Shown: in pieces, positions 23,144-34,667 of the stretch | How positions within the stretch are numbered: position 1 is the stretch's first letter | How the letters are laid out: every line of letters begins with the position of its first letter | Assembly: GCA_018296165.2 (NCBI GenBank) | Contig: JACKQL020000008.1 | Location: forward strand, 930,001-994,000 | DNA from: Termitomyces sp. T153 | Lineage: Eukaryota; Basidiomycota; Agaricomycetes; Agaricales; Lyophyllaceae | DNA: 64,000 bases | Direction of reading: 5' to 3' | Position numbers and translations under genes: made by a program | Notes under the pieces: model-generated | The model's input: the letters and a program-made list of their open reading frames with translations, nothing else | What the model was told of the DNA's origin: nothing | Databases searched by the model: none

Positions 23144-25632
23144 ATGCCAGAGTACCGTACCTCTGCCCGTCTGAAGAATAGGAAAACAACTGCCGCTCCT
23201 GCAATACAAGATTCATCTTCCCGAAACCCACCCAAACGACACAAGACCGTCGCGTCTCCTACATCGACAGTCGAAGAAAAGCCGCCCGAGCGGAAAATAC
23301 GGGGCACTCGCGGAAAGTTGAAACTAATAACAGAGATGCCTTTTGACATCCTTTACGAAACATTCAGTCATCTCCACCCAGTTGATCTGCTTCACCTGTC
23401 ACAAGCCAGCAAATCGCTTCATGACATACTCCTCAATCGAAGAGCTCAATCTGTCTGGAAAACAGTAAGCACTAGATATTCAGAATATTAACCACTATCG
23501 TTGATTCTCCCGTCAATCCCCCAGTCGTTTGTCAATATTCAAGCTGGAGAGAATCCACCACCCAACATGCCCCCTGACATGACTTACCCCAATTATGCCT
23601 TATTGCTGTTCGGCACCGTATGCCAGGTACCTACAAAAATATTGGTATCTGATAATCTTATCTAATGCGCATGACTAGATTTGTTGTAAGGTGCCAGGAA
23701 TATATGTCCACTGGGCGGCACGATTGCGATTTTGTCTTGCTTGCATGGACTTTAAAAGTGAGATATCTGTGATTGGCTGTGATTGGATAATCGTTTTGAA
23801 GCATGACACTATTCGAAGGACCATCCCCAGCACAGACCCGATCGCTAGAGAGGTCCGGTCATTATGCCCTGTTTGGACTATCAGGTTGTCCGAAAGTCGG
23901 TTCAATGTCGATTCTTCTCCCTGATTCTCGCAATTAATTGACATTTCACAGGAAAACATCGTTGTTTCTATGTCAAGGAAGACTGTGAGAGGATAGTCCA
24001 AGAAAAAGACAGGCTAGAAGGTAATCAGACCCTTTTGTCCGAGTTTATACAAACGCAAGTTAAACTTTCTCGTGAACGTACCGAGGTTTGTTCCTAGCCG
24101 GATTGGCAACACACTGTGACTTGACTTGCGCTTTTTAGCATGCACAACAGTGTTTCTTTTGGGTCCAAGGACAGAAGATGAAGCGCAAGATGGATCTCCA
24201 AACTCTCCGTTCCCAGAGACAGAAGGCGTACGCTTTCATATCCTCCAAAACTAGTTTCATGACTTATAGTCTCCGCAGTATTTGTAAGAGACTTCGAGCA
24301 GAAGGTTTGCGGTCACTCTTGTTGCATTGCATGGGGGATTCACCCAAGATGCCACAGGTTGGGGCCCTGAATTGGATTTTTTGGGACCAAGGAGGATCCC
24401 CAACCTACCTGGAGCAAACAAACCACAAGCGTTGACCGATCGGAGTGTGTTTTCTGCCTTCTTTTCTCCAGCTTAAATCGTTCACACTTTTTAGTTTGGT
24501 CTCATATCCGACCTGAAGTTATTGATTTCCTCCAAGAGATACGCGTAATTTGCTCGCAAAAAGAACGGAAGGAACTCATTCAAAGTCGCATGATAATCCT
24601 TTACCCCAAATACGACGATTACCTGAACACGCAACCGCGTCGTTTTCCTCTTCCTGGGTTTGCAGATATATGTGGGGAGGCCCCGTTCCGGTCACTAATT
24701 TTTTCCACTCCTGCTGATAACGATTTCACGTTATCGGATTCTGATCGACTGAAGGACTACTTCGCGGAGGCCTGTAAAACATGGTTTGAGTCACGATCAC
24801 ATGCGCTTGAAGCGTTGCTTCCGTCTGAGTGTCCTCGGCTTGACACTGCTGCGGCATTTTTCCGTTGCCAGTGGTGCAAAGAACCAATTTCTTATCCTCG
24901 CATATTGAAACACAAATGTCTTATTATTTCTCAGGCGAACTTCAAGCCAAGTGGTGACAATGTGGAATTGTATGATCTTGCCGTTGCGTCAGAACGGCCA
25001 TGGAATTTTGGTGGAGACCAGGTGGAATTTGATGAGGAGGCAGCGGAGTGTGCTAGGGATATCATTGCAGTGTGTGGAGCGGACCCACGAGAAGTGTCGG
25101 CCGAGGTGATGAACGAACTTGACCGCAGAGTCGAATGCCTGCGTTGCTCGCAAGCAAAAGGGCGACCAGCCATGAGGTGGACGACAGCAGTACGTGATCA
25201 ACAGCATATTATGACGTAGGCTTCATTCCTAAGTATATCCCAGATCATTCATGAACTTGAAAAACACTACGAAGAAGAATGCCAAGGGCCTCGTTGGAAG
25301 TTGTTGGAAGATCCCAGTGAGATAGACTTCGTGAAAAACAAGGAACAGGCAACTATGAATTCATGGTGTAAATGGGTTGGATGCAATCACTGTGGTCGAA
25401 CGCTAAATTCGGGGACGATGTTCTGGCATCTTCGCACTTTGTGAGACCCGCAATATCCATTAATCGATATCTACGACAGACAGACTGACTGGGTTTTGGT
25501 AGACACAATATCAAGAACATAACCAAGGCAGAAGCACAGCACCACACATTCGTTCCGTTGGACCTATCCATGAAGCACCCACCCTATGCCGTCAAGCTTC
25601 CGCGTCGTCAATTAGGAGTGAACCAGCGATAA
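23144..25632 (+). CDS. F-box protein with zinc-finger-like Cys/His clusters (paralogue 1)
   Basis: Probable substrate adaptor of an SCF-type ubiquitin ligase. Eleven exons: 23144-23464, 23525-23626, 23679-23757, 23819-23884, 23952-24085, 24139-24227, 24279-24304, 24358-24444, 24495-25189, 25244-25440 and 25503-25632, giving 641 residues. The F-box is at about residues 60-107 and reads LKLITEMPFDILYETFSHL followed by DLLHLSQASKSL. A CxxCC...CLAC cluster follows. Exon 9 holds CQWCKEPISYPRILKHKC, and exon 10 ends in a C2H2-like finger, CNHCGRTLNSG...HLRTLH. The architecture matches a large F-box family of mushrooms whose targets are unknown. The start is chosen by alignment with the second copy at 52388. 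All introns are GT-AG, 49-66 nt. Confidence 0.85.
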
Positions 25633-25863
25633 GAGATGTATTGTAGTTACAGAGAAGTGTGATGAGCTAGAGAGTATCTTGTGATTTCAGTCATACCAAC
25701 ATCCGAGTTATGCCAGCGGTGGCCACTTGCCCAAGTAGTTCAATATGTCGTACGCGTGAATGGATGAAATTGCGCTCAGGACCAAGAGAAGAATAGAACG
25801 ATGAACCGAGATAACCCGTCGGCGGCATGCTTTATCGATTGTGATGATTTGCGGTGGAAACAA
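25633..25863. other. Short convergent intergenic region
   Basis: 230 bp between the 3' ends of F-box gene 1 and the esterase gene. Nothing recognisable is in it. Confidence 0.5.
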
Positions 25864-27948
25864 TCAAACCGGACCGCGACTCAGCTCAACACCGACCTTT
25901 TGGACGAGCTGCATTCCGAGAGGCTCCAACGCGTCCTTCCATACCTCTCTACGCCTTCTGCCCTCAAATATATAATTTGACCGCTCCCCTGTCTCGCCCT
26001 CAGGTCCAAACACATAAAACTTGTCTTCTCTCCACGGCGCCTCCCCATGCGCAAAAGATATCCATCTCTCCTGCATAGCGTCCCGTACACGACGGTACGA
26101 CCACTCGTCAACGACACATGTTGCCCAATCCTCGTCGTCTGTCTCCACTGTGAAGGTGAAGCTTTCCTCATCATCTTCATCTTCGAAGGAGTCGCAAACC
26201 GTCTCTGGACTACTGAAAGTAGACAATTGCGATGATGCAGGCAGGGAAACCGTGTCAAACAGATAAATCAAGTCTGCCGCATGATGCGGGGCACCTTTTG
26301 AGGGACCTTCCTGATCAAATACGTATCGCCACACACCACGGCCGCCTCGTTCGCGCTTCGCATTTTGAGCGACGCGCTCTGTAGGCCACGCTACACGGGC
26401 ATCATTTACGAGATCCATGATGCGCTCCGATATTTCCTCGTCCGACACATGTAGCGAGATATCGTACGCCCTCATAATATGACTTGCCATCGACAGGGAC
26501 TGACACACAGCCTTGATGCGGCGCACCGCACTAGAAGCATTCCATAACGAAACCGAGCGCTCCCAATGCGTTGCATCCGCCGCAGAGTCGCCAATAATCA
26601 GTGGCTGTAAGTTTGGAGGGAAGGCAAAGGTAGGGGTATGTGCTGAGGAGGGGGGCACGCGTGATATGCTCCGTGCGGTGGATCTACTTCGTGCACGACT
26701 GTGTGCACGCGCAATATGGTCCTTGAGGAGGTGGTGGTGCCGCACATGTGTGTCATCTGCCTTGGAAAAGTACTCCTTCCAGCCGGGACGAAGAAACACG
26801 CCATCGTCAACGGCACGAACTGAATGTCCGAGACTCGCAAGTTTGTCCGCCTCGTACGCGCGGAAATGTTCCATAGTGGTGATACGCAGCCTTGAAAGCA
26901 TACGAGAGAGGTGCCACCCCGAATTGACAACATCTGGAAGGTTGTAGTCCATTAGTGCACTCTGTACGATCGCACGCTGGAACATTGGGCGAATCTGATT
27001 CGCTGCAGACAGAAGATGGTACAATATGTCAGCGCCACCCGACGATACACCGAAAACTGTGATGTTTCCAGGATCTCCACCAAAATCACAGATGTAATGA
27101 TGAAGCCATTCCATCGCCTTTCGTTGATCTCTCAGGCCTGTAGATGATAGAAAAAGTTGGCTCAGACCGTCACCATGCAAAAATTATACGACATGCCGTA
27201 GTTCCCAACACCCTCCTCCCCGGCAGCGTCGTTATCTTCTCGGATCATGGGACTCGCCGCAAAACCAAACAAACCGATGCGGAAGCTATGTTGTCGAAGT
27301 CAAGTCAGAGAAAGATTGATCTACGGACAGGCACTTACTTGAAAGTGACGATAATCACCGGTTTACCCATATTGAGACTTTTCTTCACCAGGGGACCACC
27401 ATCATAAACCCAGCTCGAACCACTACCTCTATCACCGCCCCTTTTCGTGAGAGTAAATCGTGAGCATGAGCACACACATGGTGATAATATACCCACCCAT
27501 GCACCCATAACATGACTGGCACACGAGATTGGGGTGTAAGCCCAGCGGGACATGTTATGTTGAGATTCAAGCACTCGAACTCATCCGACTTGAGAATCTG
27601 CTGCGGAGAAAGATCATTCGTGATGCCAACCAACGTCTCCTCATAAGATAGCCTTGAACGAGGCTGGGGACATATCGGTCTAGACCCAGAAGCTCACTAA
27701 AGGCACCGATGAATAATTGACAAGAGAACATACCCATGATGCGAGGCGTCAACTACTGGTGGGTATGTTTTCCACAACTTGGACTGGCGAAAGCGGGCAG
27801 GAACAGAGGCGTACTTAATGCCTAAGTATTGATGTATTGGTGCATCTGATGTCGATAGAGGGTGATCGACACCACGAAATGTCGTTTTGAGCAACGCATG
27901 GTAGACGTGCGGGAGGCCGGAGTGATATGGTTTTTGTATCGTCGGCAT
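25864..27948 (-). CDS. Type-B carboxylesterase/lipase family protein
   Basis: Alpha/beta-hydrolase predicted to cleave carboxylic esters. Five exons: 27948-27734, 27679-27497, 27428-27339, 27285-27197 and 27137-25864, giving 616 residues. Family landmarks in order are YLGIKYASVPARF, an HGPICPQPRSRLSYEE block, DEFECLNLNITCP, the oxyanion-hole region MLWVHGG, GKPVIIVTF, and the nucleophile elbow ITVFGVSSGG (Gly-x-Ser-x-Gly). The putative catalytic His lies in GAPHHAADLIYLF. At the usual catalytic Glu position (consensus like GD..xEG) this protein has GDSAADAT, so Asp replaces Glu. No signal peptide is evident, so it is probably intracellular. The intron at 27138-27196 uses a GC donor (GCATGT). 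The nearest GT would shift the frame. Confidence 0.88.
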
Positions 27949-29154
27949 CTCCGTCGAAAGAAAGAACCAAGCGTCACGAGTGAAGAGTGAGGAATAGACG
28001 GGAGGTAAGACCACGAGCAAGGAACAAGGCCAGGTTGACAATTGAAGGAGGGGTTGATGTAGGTTTGTATCAAGGAGATACTGAGACAACTGGTTTGTGA
28101 ATAGGGTGACCTACATCGTTTTCGATCAATCGAATTGGGCAACAAGTACTGAAAAACTGAGACGATTCTCCAGGATAGGAAACTCTACAATCTTTGCACG
28201 TGATACTCATTTTGGCAATCTCCCAGACCTGCTGGGATAGTTTAATCAACATGCTCGCCACGAAGCAACATTACACTTCGCTCGAACTGAATTAAGAGCC
28301 GTCCGCATTTGGCGAGCGATGAGAGCTCATAATGGCGTCGGTGTCGGTCCGATTGAAAACTCGGAACTCCACGATCTAGACCGAGAGGGGCTTTGGCAGA
28401 GTAATGGTTCGCACGGAAGTGCTAACCGCATTCGTCGCGGGAACGCTTTGTTTTTGGTGATGAGAGCAACGTACGTTAGAAGTCCGTAACAGGTGATTCC
28501 AAAGGTTCTTATTTTTTGTCATGTGCCGAAGAAGTTTCAGTTGAGTCACGCTGTAGTAAACGTCTACTACAGTGGGTCAAGAAATCCATTAAAGACGTAT
28601 GTATACTCACCGGTACTTATATATATGCAATCTCGTCAGGGTAAAAACGGAACCTACGAAGTATGATGTGAACTACATCAGTACTCTGCAAGATAAATTG
28701 AAATGAAGACGTACCTATTCATTGATCTGCCAGCAGAATCTTATGACAAGTAGATCACGAAACAACGCATCCATTGCAGCCGAACACTATCGTCTTACAA
28801 TTAAGATAACACAAACTAGCAGACAGTACTCGAAGGTGTTATCTGGAGACTGGTGTCAAAGTACATAATCAATTCTGAAGACACAACAAAGGGGGAAATC
28901 GCCAACTGAATGCAGTGAAGGACGTCACTTTTTGGACTGAGCGAGCATTTCGACGACGGATTATCGCGAAACTCGACGTACTCACAGACAACTTGGAAGA
29001 CGTAGAGATTTAAAGTGCCATCGATATCGATATCATCATCGACGTGATAATTGTCGGAAATCTCCACGTACGGTATCATCGGCCCGAAAAACAAATCTTG
29101 GAGCAGTCGCACGGACTTCAGTATATATGTACAATCTCATTATGCCTGATTACA
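27949..29154. other. Intergenic region upstream of the esterase gene
   Basis: About 1.2 kb. A 98-codon minus-strand open frame (28816-29112) has no initiating ATG near its start and no recognised domain, so I do not call it a gene. Nothing else was identified. Confidence 0.4.
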
Positions 29155-30179
29155 TTATCCCCGTACCCTCACTACTTTACGTTTTCCTTTCTGTATACCT
29201 CCGGACGCGCCAGGTGTAGGACCAGCACCAGTAATAGGGTTCTCTGTGGCATTCATCCCTGCCTTAACAGTCTCGATAAGCACGCCCGCTGAGATAGCAG
29301 GAGAATATTGCGAAATTCGACTTGACAGAGGTGGAAGGGGTTCAGGAGGTACAGGAACCCGGCGACCACCCGTCTGTTTAGGTTGTAGAGCGGCAGGCGA
29401 CTTGGACTTTGTCTGCGCAGGCTGCTTGCCTTTACTGGAGCTCGTGGGTTTGGGTGGCGGCACTGCGGCGGGATTTGACGAGGTATAATTGTACGGTGGT
29501 TTAGGAATGTTATCTGGCTTCAATTGTTGTATCTGCAGGCAGATCATCTCGAGTAGCTGTTTCTCTGTAAACAGGTAGCGCGCGTCTAGGCGTGCCGAGT
29601 AAGTTAGAAGAAACCGACTTACTTGTCTTTACGGCCGAGTTGACGAGCCGCCCATCTTTCTTCCACTGCACACGTACACGGCCGGGGTTATCCCAATCGC
29701 GCGGATGTGCCTTATTGACCTCGTGTAGCGTGCTGAGGCCTAACCGACTTGCCGCTTCCGCAATATCCTTGCTAAGAGGCCACCAAAGGCTCTTTGGGCG
29801 CGACACACGGCGCTGCCCTGTCCCATATGGTCTCTTAGCGTCAACATAGATAGGGTAGATGCACGTCCATCTGCAATGCTCGATCGGTTCTTTTTTTAAT
29901 CTCGCATCAAAAAGTGAAGGATACATACGATTTGTAGGGTGTGATGTCGAGAGTGGAGCTTGTCTCTGGACGACTTGTACCCGAGGCTGTAGGCCTAGAG
30001 TGTGCCTTGGAAGAGGGCGGCGAAGCAGGGCCAGCTTGCGGCTCGAACTCGTCGTCTGAGATGTGCATTTCCTCGAGAAGAGGCCCACGTGTGCCGGTGT
30101 TGGGGAGAACATGGGAAGGCAGTGGAAGGATGGTGTCGTCGTCAAACTCGTCCTCGACGATGGGTGCTCTGCGAGACAT
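29155..30179 (-). CDS. SEC65: Signal recognition particle subunit SRP19/SEC65
   Basis: RNA-binding SRP subunit that promotes assembly of the particle for co-translational targeting to the ER. Three exons: 30179-29929, 29870-29623 and 29564-29155, giving 302 residues. An acidic, probably flexible N-terminus of about 83 residues precedes the SRP19 fold. The fold reads WTCIYPIYVDAKRPYGTGQR, then RPKSLWWPLSKDIAEAA and NPGRVRVQWKKDGR. The tail is Pro/Lys/Ser-rich and ends in basic residues (KGKRKVVRVRG). The length is close to yeast Sec65 (about 270 residues). The first ATG of the open exon is used. The JTB-like gene lies divergently upstream. Confidence 0.93.
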
Positions 30180-30294
30180 GGCTGTGAAATTGAGCTAGGT
30201 CGTTGGATGATCGTTGTCGTACGAGCCTCGAGATAGTGATTCGCTTTTCCCACGTGCCTCTGTTCTCCACACTCACCACGGTTTATGTCCCTCA

Positions 30295-30956
30295 GATGAT
30301 TTTCTGTTCGTCAAGGCTGGCAACGACGACATGTTTGTGTGTTCCATGCGACTTGGAATGTTGCCGTTGTCTTACAAGGCCCTAGAACTTTATTGGCTCT
30401 TTGTTCAATTGTTTCAGCCGCCGATGACCACACGAATCCACCCGCGAACGAAACACACCCAGGACTCACTTGTACACCGTTTACTGAATGCCAGCCATGT
30501 CCGAAATCTCAAGTATGCTTTACTTTCTCCCCAGCCAACCAAAATTTTACGTGTAACTTCGCCCAGCTCTCAGAACCATTCTGCCAACCCTTCGGTAATA
30601 GACAACTCATGCACTGTTTTAACGCCACGTCCGGACAACCTCCCTCACACGGCCCTTTCAACCTTGACGGTGTACAAACATTTCCGGGGAACATCGATTC
30701 AGATATCGACGTCGACTTTGATGCCTTTAAGGCAGAACATCCAGAGGGCGAGACACCCGCTTGGGGATCTTGCGGCCGTATAGTAGCACAGGAGCGTGCA
30801 GACTTCTTTGAGTTCATGGCATGCAACATCATTTTTGCGGCCATCGCTCTGTTCGTGCTCTTTGCACGCTCAAAGCGCCTCCGCTTACGTCAGGCGAGGC
30901 AACTGGCTGCACGCATTGGGATGGTTCACGGTACAAGTACAGGGCAGAGAAGGTAG
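30295..30956 (+). CDS. JTB-like single-pass membrane protein
   Basis: Small type-I membrane protein resembling the JTB (jumping translocation breakpoint) family. Proposed exons: 30295-30304, 30379-30512 and 30567-30956, about 177 residues. After the hydrophobic signal-like segment TLLALCSIVSA comes a Cys-rich lumenal part. It reads TECQPCPKSQ, then LSEPFCQPFGNRQLMHCF once the 54-nt GTATGC-CAG intron is removed. That reproduces the EC-x-PC...C-x-P-x-G...C spacing of animal JTB. A transmembrane helix (FMACNIIFAAIALFVLF) and a basic cytosolic tail follow. The first exon is uncertain because no ATG lies in frame with the main exon. The 10-nt first exon is the simplest way to supply one. Role in fungi unknown. 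Confidence 0.65.
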
Positions 30957-32108
30957 AGCTTGATGTATTCTTGTTCGTCAATGCCATTCATAGGCGTGTT
31001 CCCGTCTTTGCTGCGTGGCTATATGGAGTTCTTATTACCTTGTTGTAGTGTATCAGTATGCTCGAGGTTGAGTACATGCTTTAATATAGATGACGATTCC
31101 CATAGAACATTGCACGCCTGCAGCTGTGATTGCGTCCCAATGCGCCCATGCCGTGCCGTGCTGTGTTGAGAAAGTACTGTTAAACATGACCTCGGATTTG
31201 TATGTACTAGTTGTACCCCTAGGTATCATTCCAAGAGAGACATTATTGTGAACATGCTCCGTTCACCGTCTGTCACCATGAATCCTCCTTATCTGATGTG
31301 AGAAGTTGAGGCTACCAAGTTGAAGCTGTTATTCGCATCATAATAAGTCAAGAGTGGAGTGAGGGTATGTTTCCTCGAAGCCTTGGGTTAAACAATTGCC
31401 ATCAAATGGCGACACGTCGTACGTCGCCAGTATCATTCTAAGTATGATATGAAGTCAGTCCAGTCATGGGATAAGACCTGAGGCCTGAGCACCATGAGGG
31501 GGAGACGCACTAAACCTTGTCCTTCCTAATTAGGATGATCGTCTCTCCGTTATCTAAGCGCCTATTACTGGTCATAATTTCCGGTCGTTATGGCTCGATG
31601 TCATTGTGATTTTTTAGATTGTTCGTTGGCATTGTAACCTTTCATCGTGTTGACATGGCCTAGACAATCATAATGCTTGTTTTTCTTGGACGACAGATTT
31701 GCGGACCAGAGTCGTGGACCACACGTGTTGCTGATCTTGATTAAACATTTTGACTGTCTTCCAGCACCTACAGCATCAGGCATCCTCCGACAAGTTTATC
31801 TTCGATTTCACGGCGTACACTCAGGGCGAAATGCGCCTTTCTTTCCTCAGTCCTCCTCTGGCGTGATAATAATAGTATTTTTTCCGACACAAGGCCATCA
31901 TCGCAAGGCCACGGTTTGATACACGAGAAGACAATGGCACAATGGGACCAAGCGCACATGTCACTGCCCACAATCAGCGCTCTGTTGTTGACTGTGCCTG
32001 TGCCCTACATATAAATACGATCGGTTGCTGCCATATCTTCACTTAATCATAAAAATTCCCAACCCCCTCTACATCACACCCTTCGCCACTCATCGCGTGC
32101 ACCTGAAC
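30957..32108. other. Intergenic region between the JTB-like and chitinase genes
   Basis: About 1.15 kb, gene-like in composition, with no coding signal that I trust. The right end holds the chitinase promoter. Confidence 0.45.
32010..32017 (+). promoter_or_regulatory. TATA box of the chitinase gene
   Basis: A clean TATAAATA lies 92 bp upstream of the chitinase start codon, a sensible distance for a TATA-driven, regulated gene. It is followed by a pyrimidine-rich leader. Confidence 0.6.
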
Positions 32109-33842
32109 ATGCTGCTCTCGTTTTACTTGGCATTTATATCTTGTATCTCTTTGGCATCAGCGGCGCCTTCTTGTGGGCTGGTCCCCCCGAAACCGGTATC
32201 GCACTCGTCCACACAGGTGGTGAATTCGACCGATGATGTCGTTGCGGCGATGTGGTGGCCTGGTTGGCGCAACGCGGAACAACCTCCTAGTAAGATCTCT
32301 TGGTCTAAGTATAATGTTGCTACATATGCTTTCGCGTACGTAACGTTTTCGAGTCGCATAAACATTCTGACGAACTGACTCTTTTACGTAGTCTTCCTAC
32401 TGAGAATGGCTCTCTGTCAATGCCCGATGATCCAGATAATATCATTCTACCTCAATTTGTCTCCCTCGCACAAGAGAATGTGTGTTATACATCCCTTGTT
32501 CAGCTGGGAAGTAGTGTTAACATTGAAGTAACAGAACGTGAAAGCCCTTGTCTCGATCGGTGGATATACAGGCTCGCGATTCTTCTCTGCCCTGGTCAAT
32601 CCTGATAATCGCACCAATTTCGTCAACACATGCTACGAATTTATGACTAATAATAGCCTCGACGGCCTGGATTTTGAGTGCGCCATTTTCTTTTCTAAGA
32701 TCTATCCAACTGGTTGACTATCATCTTCGCTTTTACAGCTGGGAATATCCAGGGGGAGGCGGAATGTCTTGCAATCTTGCGTCTGGTAACGACTCCAACA
32801 ATTTATTCGCGTTTATCCACGAGCTCCGCGCGAAAATGGGTTCGGACAAGATGATCACCCTCTCTGTGCGTGCCACTCCATTTACGGACACAGACGGAGA
32901 TCTTTCTGGCCTGGCGGCAGACGTTGACCACATTGGTAAGGAAATATATAACATCTATGACTGCATTGTTAATAGCGCTTCGTGTGGAACAGCTATTATG
33001 GATTATGATATTTGGGGATCCTGGTCTCCAACAACCGGACCGAATGCACCGCTCGATGATTCATGTGCGGCAACAAAAGCTGGATCTGCCACTTCCTCTG
33101 TTCGGGAGTGGTCAGCCACCAACTTCCCCGTTGATAAGGTTGGTCGTCCGAATAGTCCAGGTGATTATGCATACTGAGGTTATATATGTCCAGATCGTGC
33201 TTGGTGTCCCGGCATACGGCCACGGGTTCAACGTTTCATCTACCAACGCGTTGACTGCAAATAACTCGATCTCGGTGTACGCCAGTTTCACGGGCATACC
33301 CTATGGTCCTAACGACAACGCTACTGCAACCCCTCAACGTGAGTTCTGATTATCTTGATACCGGACGATGCTAATGGGCTCTAATCTATCCTCGCTCAAC
33401 AGCTGACATCTGCGGCGACGTTTCGAGCGCGCCCACTGGATTTTACTACTTCGAGCAGATGATATCGTCTGGATTCCTTGATCAATCAGGCTCTCCCCTA
33501 AAAAACATTTCTTATCAGATTGATCCCTGCAGTCAGACAGTGAGTTCTCAGAGAATATGGAGCAACTTCGGCACTCATGCTCGTTCGATTCCTAGCCCTT
33601 TGTCTATGATTCAAATTCCTCTATCATGATCTCTTTTGATGATGCGAAAAGCTTTGGTGAGTACCGTCATCTTTTTCATGATTCGGCGTTGCTAAAATCC
33701 TTGTGCATCAGCTGCAAAGGGTCAATTCATCAACGACAAAGGCCTCAAGGGCTTTGCTATGTGGGATTCTTCAGGAGATTTCAACGATATTCTTTTAGAC
33801 TCAATCAGTGGTGCCATGGGTATTGAACAAATATGTAGTTGA
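32109..33842 (+). CDS. Secreted GH18 chitinase
   Basis: Glycoside hydrolase family 18 endochitinase hydrolysing beta-1,4-linked N-acetylglucosamine polymers. Nine exons: 32109-32335, 32392-32479, 32535-32677, 32739-32935, 32993-33138, 33194-33338, 33403-33539, 33596-33656 and 33712-33842, giving 424 residues. A signal peptide (MLLSFYLAFISCISLASA) starts the protein. The substrate-floor motif reads VSIGGYTGSRFFS. The catalytic motif DGLDFDWE is complete at residues 148-155, with Glu155 as the acid/base. DHIAIMDYDIWG and GFAMWDSSGDF match the later barrel strands. No carbohydrate-binding module follows. Several N-glycosylation sequons are present. Possible roles are wall remodelling or nutrition. 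It is intact although it abuts repeat island B. Confidence 0.93.
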
Positions 33843-34667
33843 GCGCTGAGCGCTTATGCATCAATGATTCTGTACTTAGTAGACTCATAAAATCTTGCTT
33901 TAATTATATAGAATGTAACTTTAGTTCTGATTCAGATGAGATATTGAAGAAAGCTCGTGGTGGTGGGGCGCACCCAATATAGAACCTGCGTTACAGGGCA
34001 TAGCTCCTAGAATTGAGCTGTGATTTGAGAAAACGATACGCACCTTCATATGGGGCGACACAAATCACCCCACAGTAGGCATGGGGATGCTATACAAACC
34101 CATAACGCAAGAGGGGAGGAAGATCCTGACTTTCTAGTCTTCTGCTGTCATTTGCGACAGGTAGTCATATGATCCGAGGTCTTGCCTTTGCTCCCATCTT
34201 CCAATGAGGAACTGCTGGGGCTGGAGGACTTGATCTCACTGTCTGAGAGATTATCCTCACTTCCTAAGCTGCTGTCATCCGAGGAGTACAACAAGCTAGT
34301 GTCCCATGATTTGTAGTCAGGTTTACTACCCAGGTGGGCAAACCACCAGATATTGGCAGGATCATATATTACTTACCTCTTGCCAGAAGCAAAGTGTAAT
34401 ATATCCAGACTTCTAAGTTAGAGGACGGCCTGATATATTAAAAGCCTCTAGATTCACATGACTTGTGCTCGAATCTTTTGAGTGTAGAAAAATAAATCAC
34501 CAAGGCAGGATTGAACTAACGACCTCAACAATAAATGCATAACCAATGGAAAACAAGACACGCTATAACCAGTAACCCAATAACCTGATTGATAATTACT
34601 AACACAAAGGGCCTACATACCCATCACAAAAGGCCTATGTCCCCACAGGATCCATCTACTGAACACA
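33843..34667. other. Chitinase 3' flank and start of repeat island B
   Basis: Chitinase downstream sequence, turning CpG-poor after about 34.1 kb. No gene. It contains a tRNA-like segment at about 34480-34570 (listed separately). Confidence 0.4.
34485..34570 (-). repeat. Possible tRNA-derived (SINE-like) segment
   Basis: Read on the minus strand, a TGGTTATAGCGTG box-A-like stretch is followed at suitable spacing by GGTCGTTAGTTCAATCCTGCC, which resembles a T-arm/box B. A second T-arm-like GGTTCAATTCTGCC occurs on the plus strand near 34892. Neither folds convincingly as a working tRNA by eye. Confidence 0.3.

Noticed and set aside
28816..29112. 98-codon minus-strand open frame as a gene
   Set aside because: It begins at a non-ATG codon, has no recognised motif, and no splice path links it to another coding exon.
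23144..33842. Secondary-metabolite or defence cluster formed by F-box, esterase, SRP19, JTB-like and chitinase genes
   Set aside because: The genes have unrelated housekeeping or general functions and no core biosynthetic enzyme; adjacency alone gives no support.
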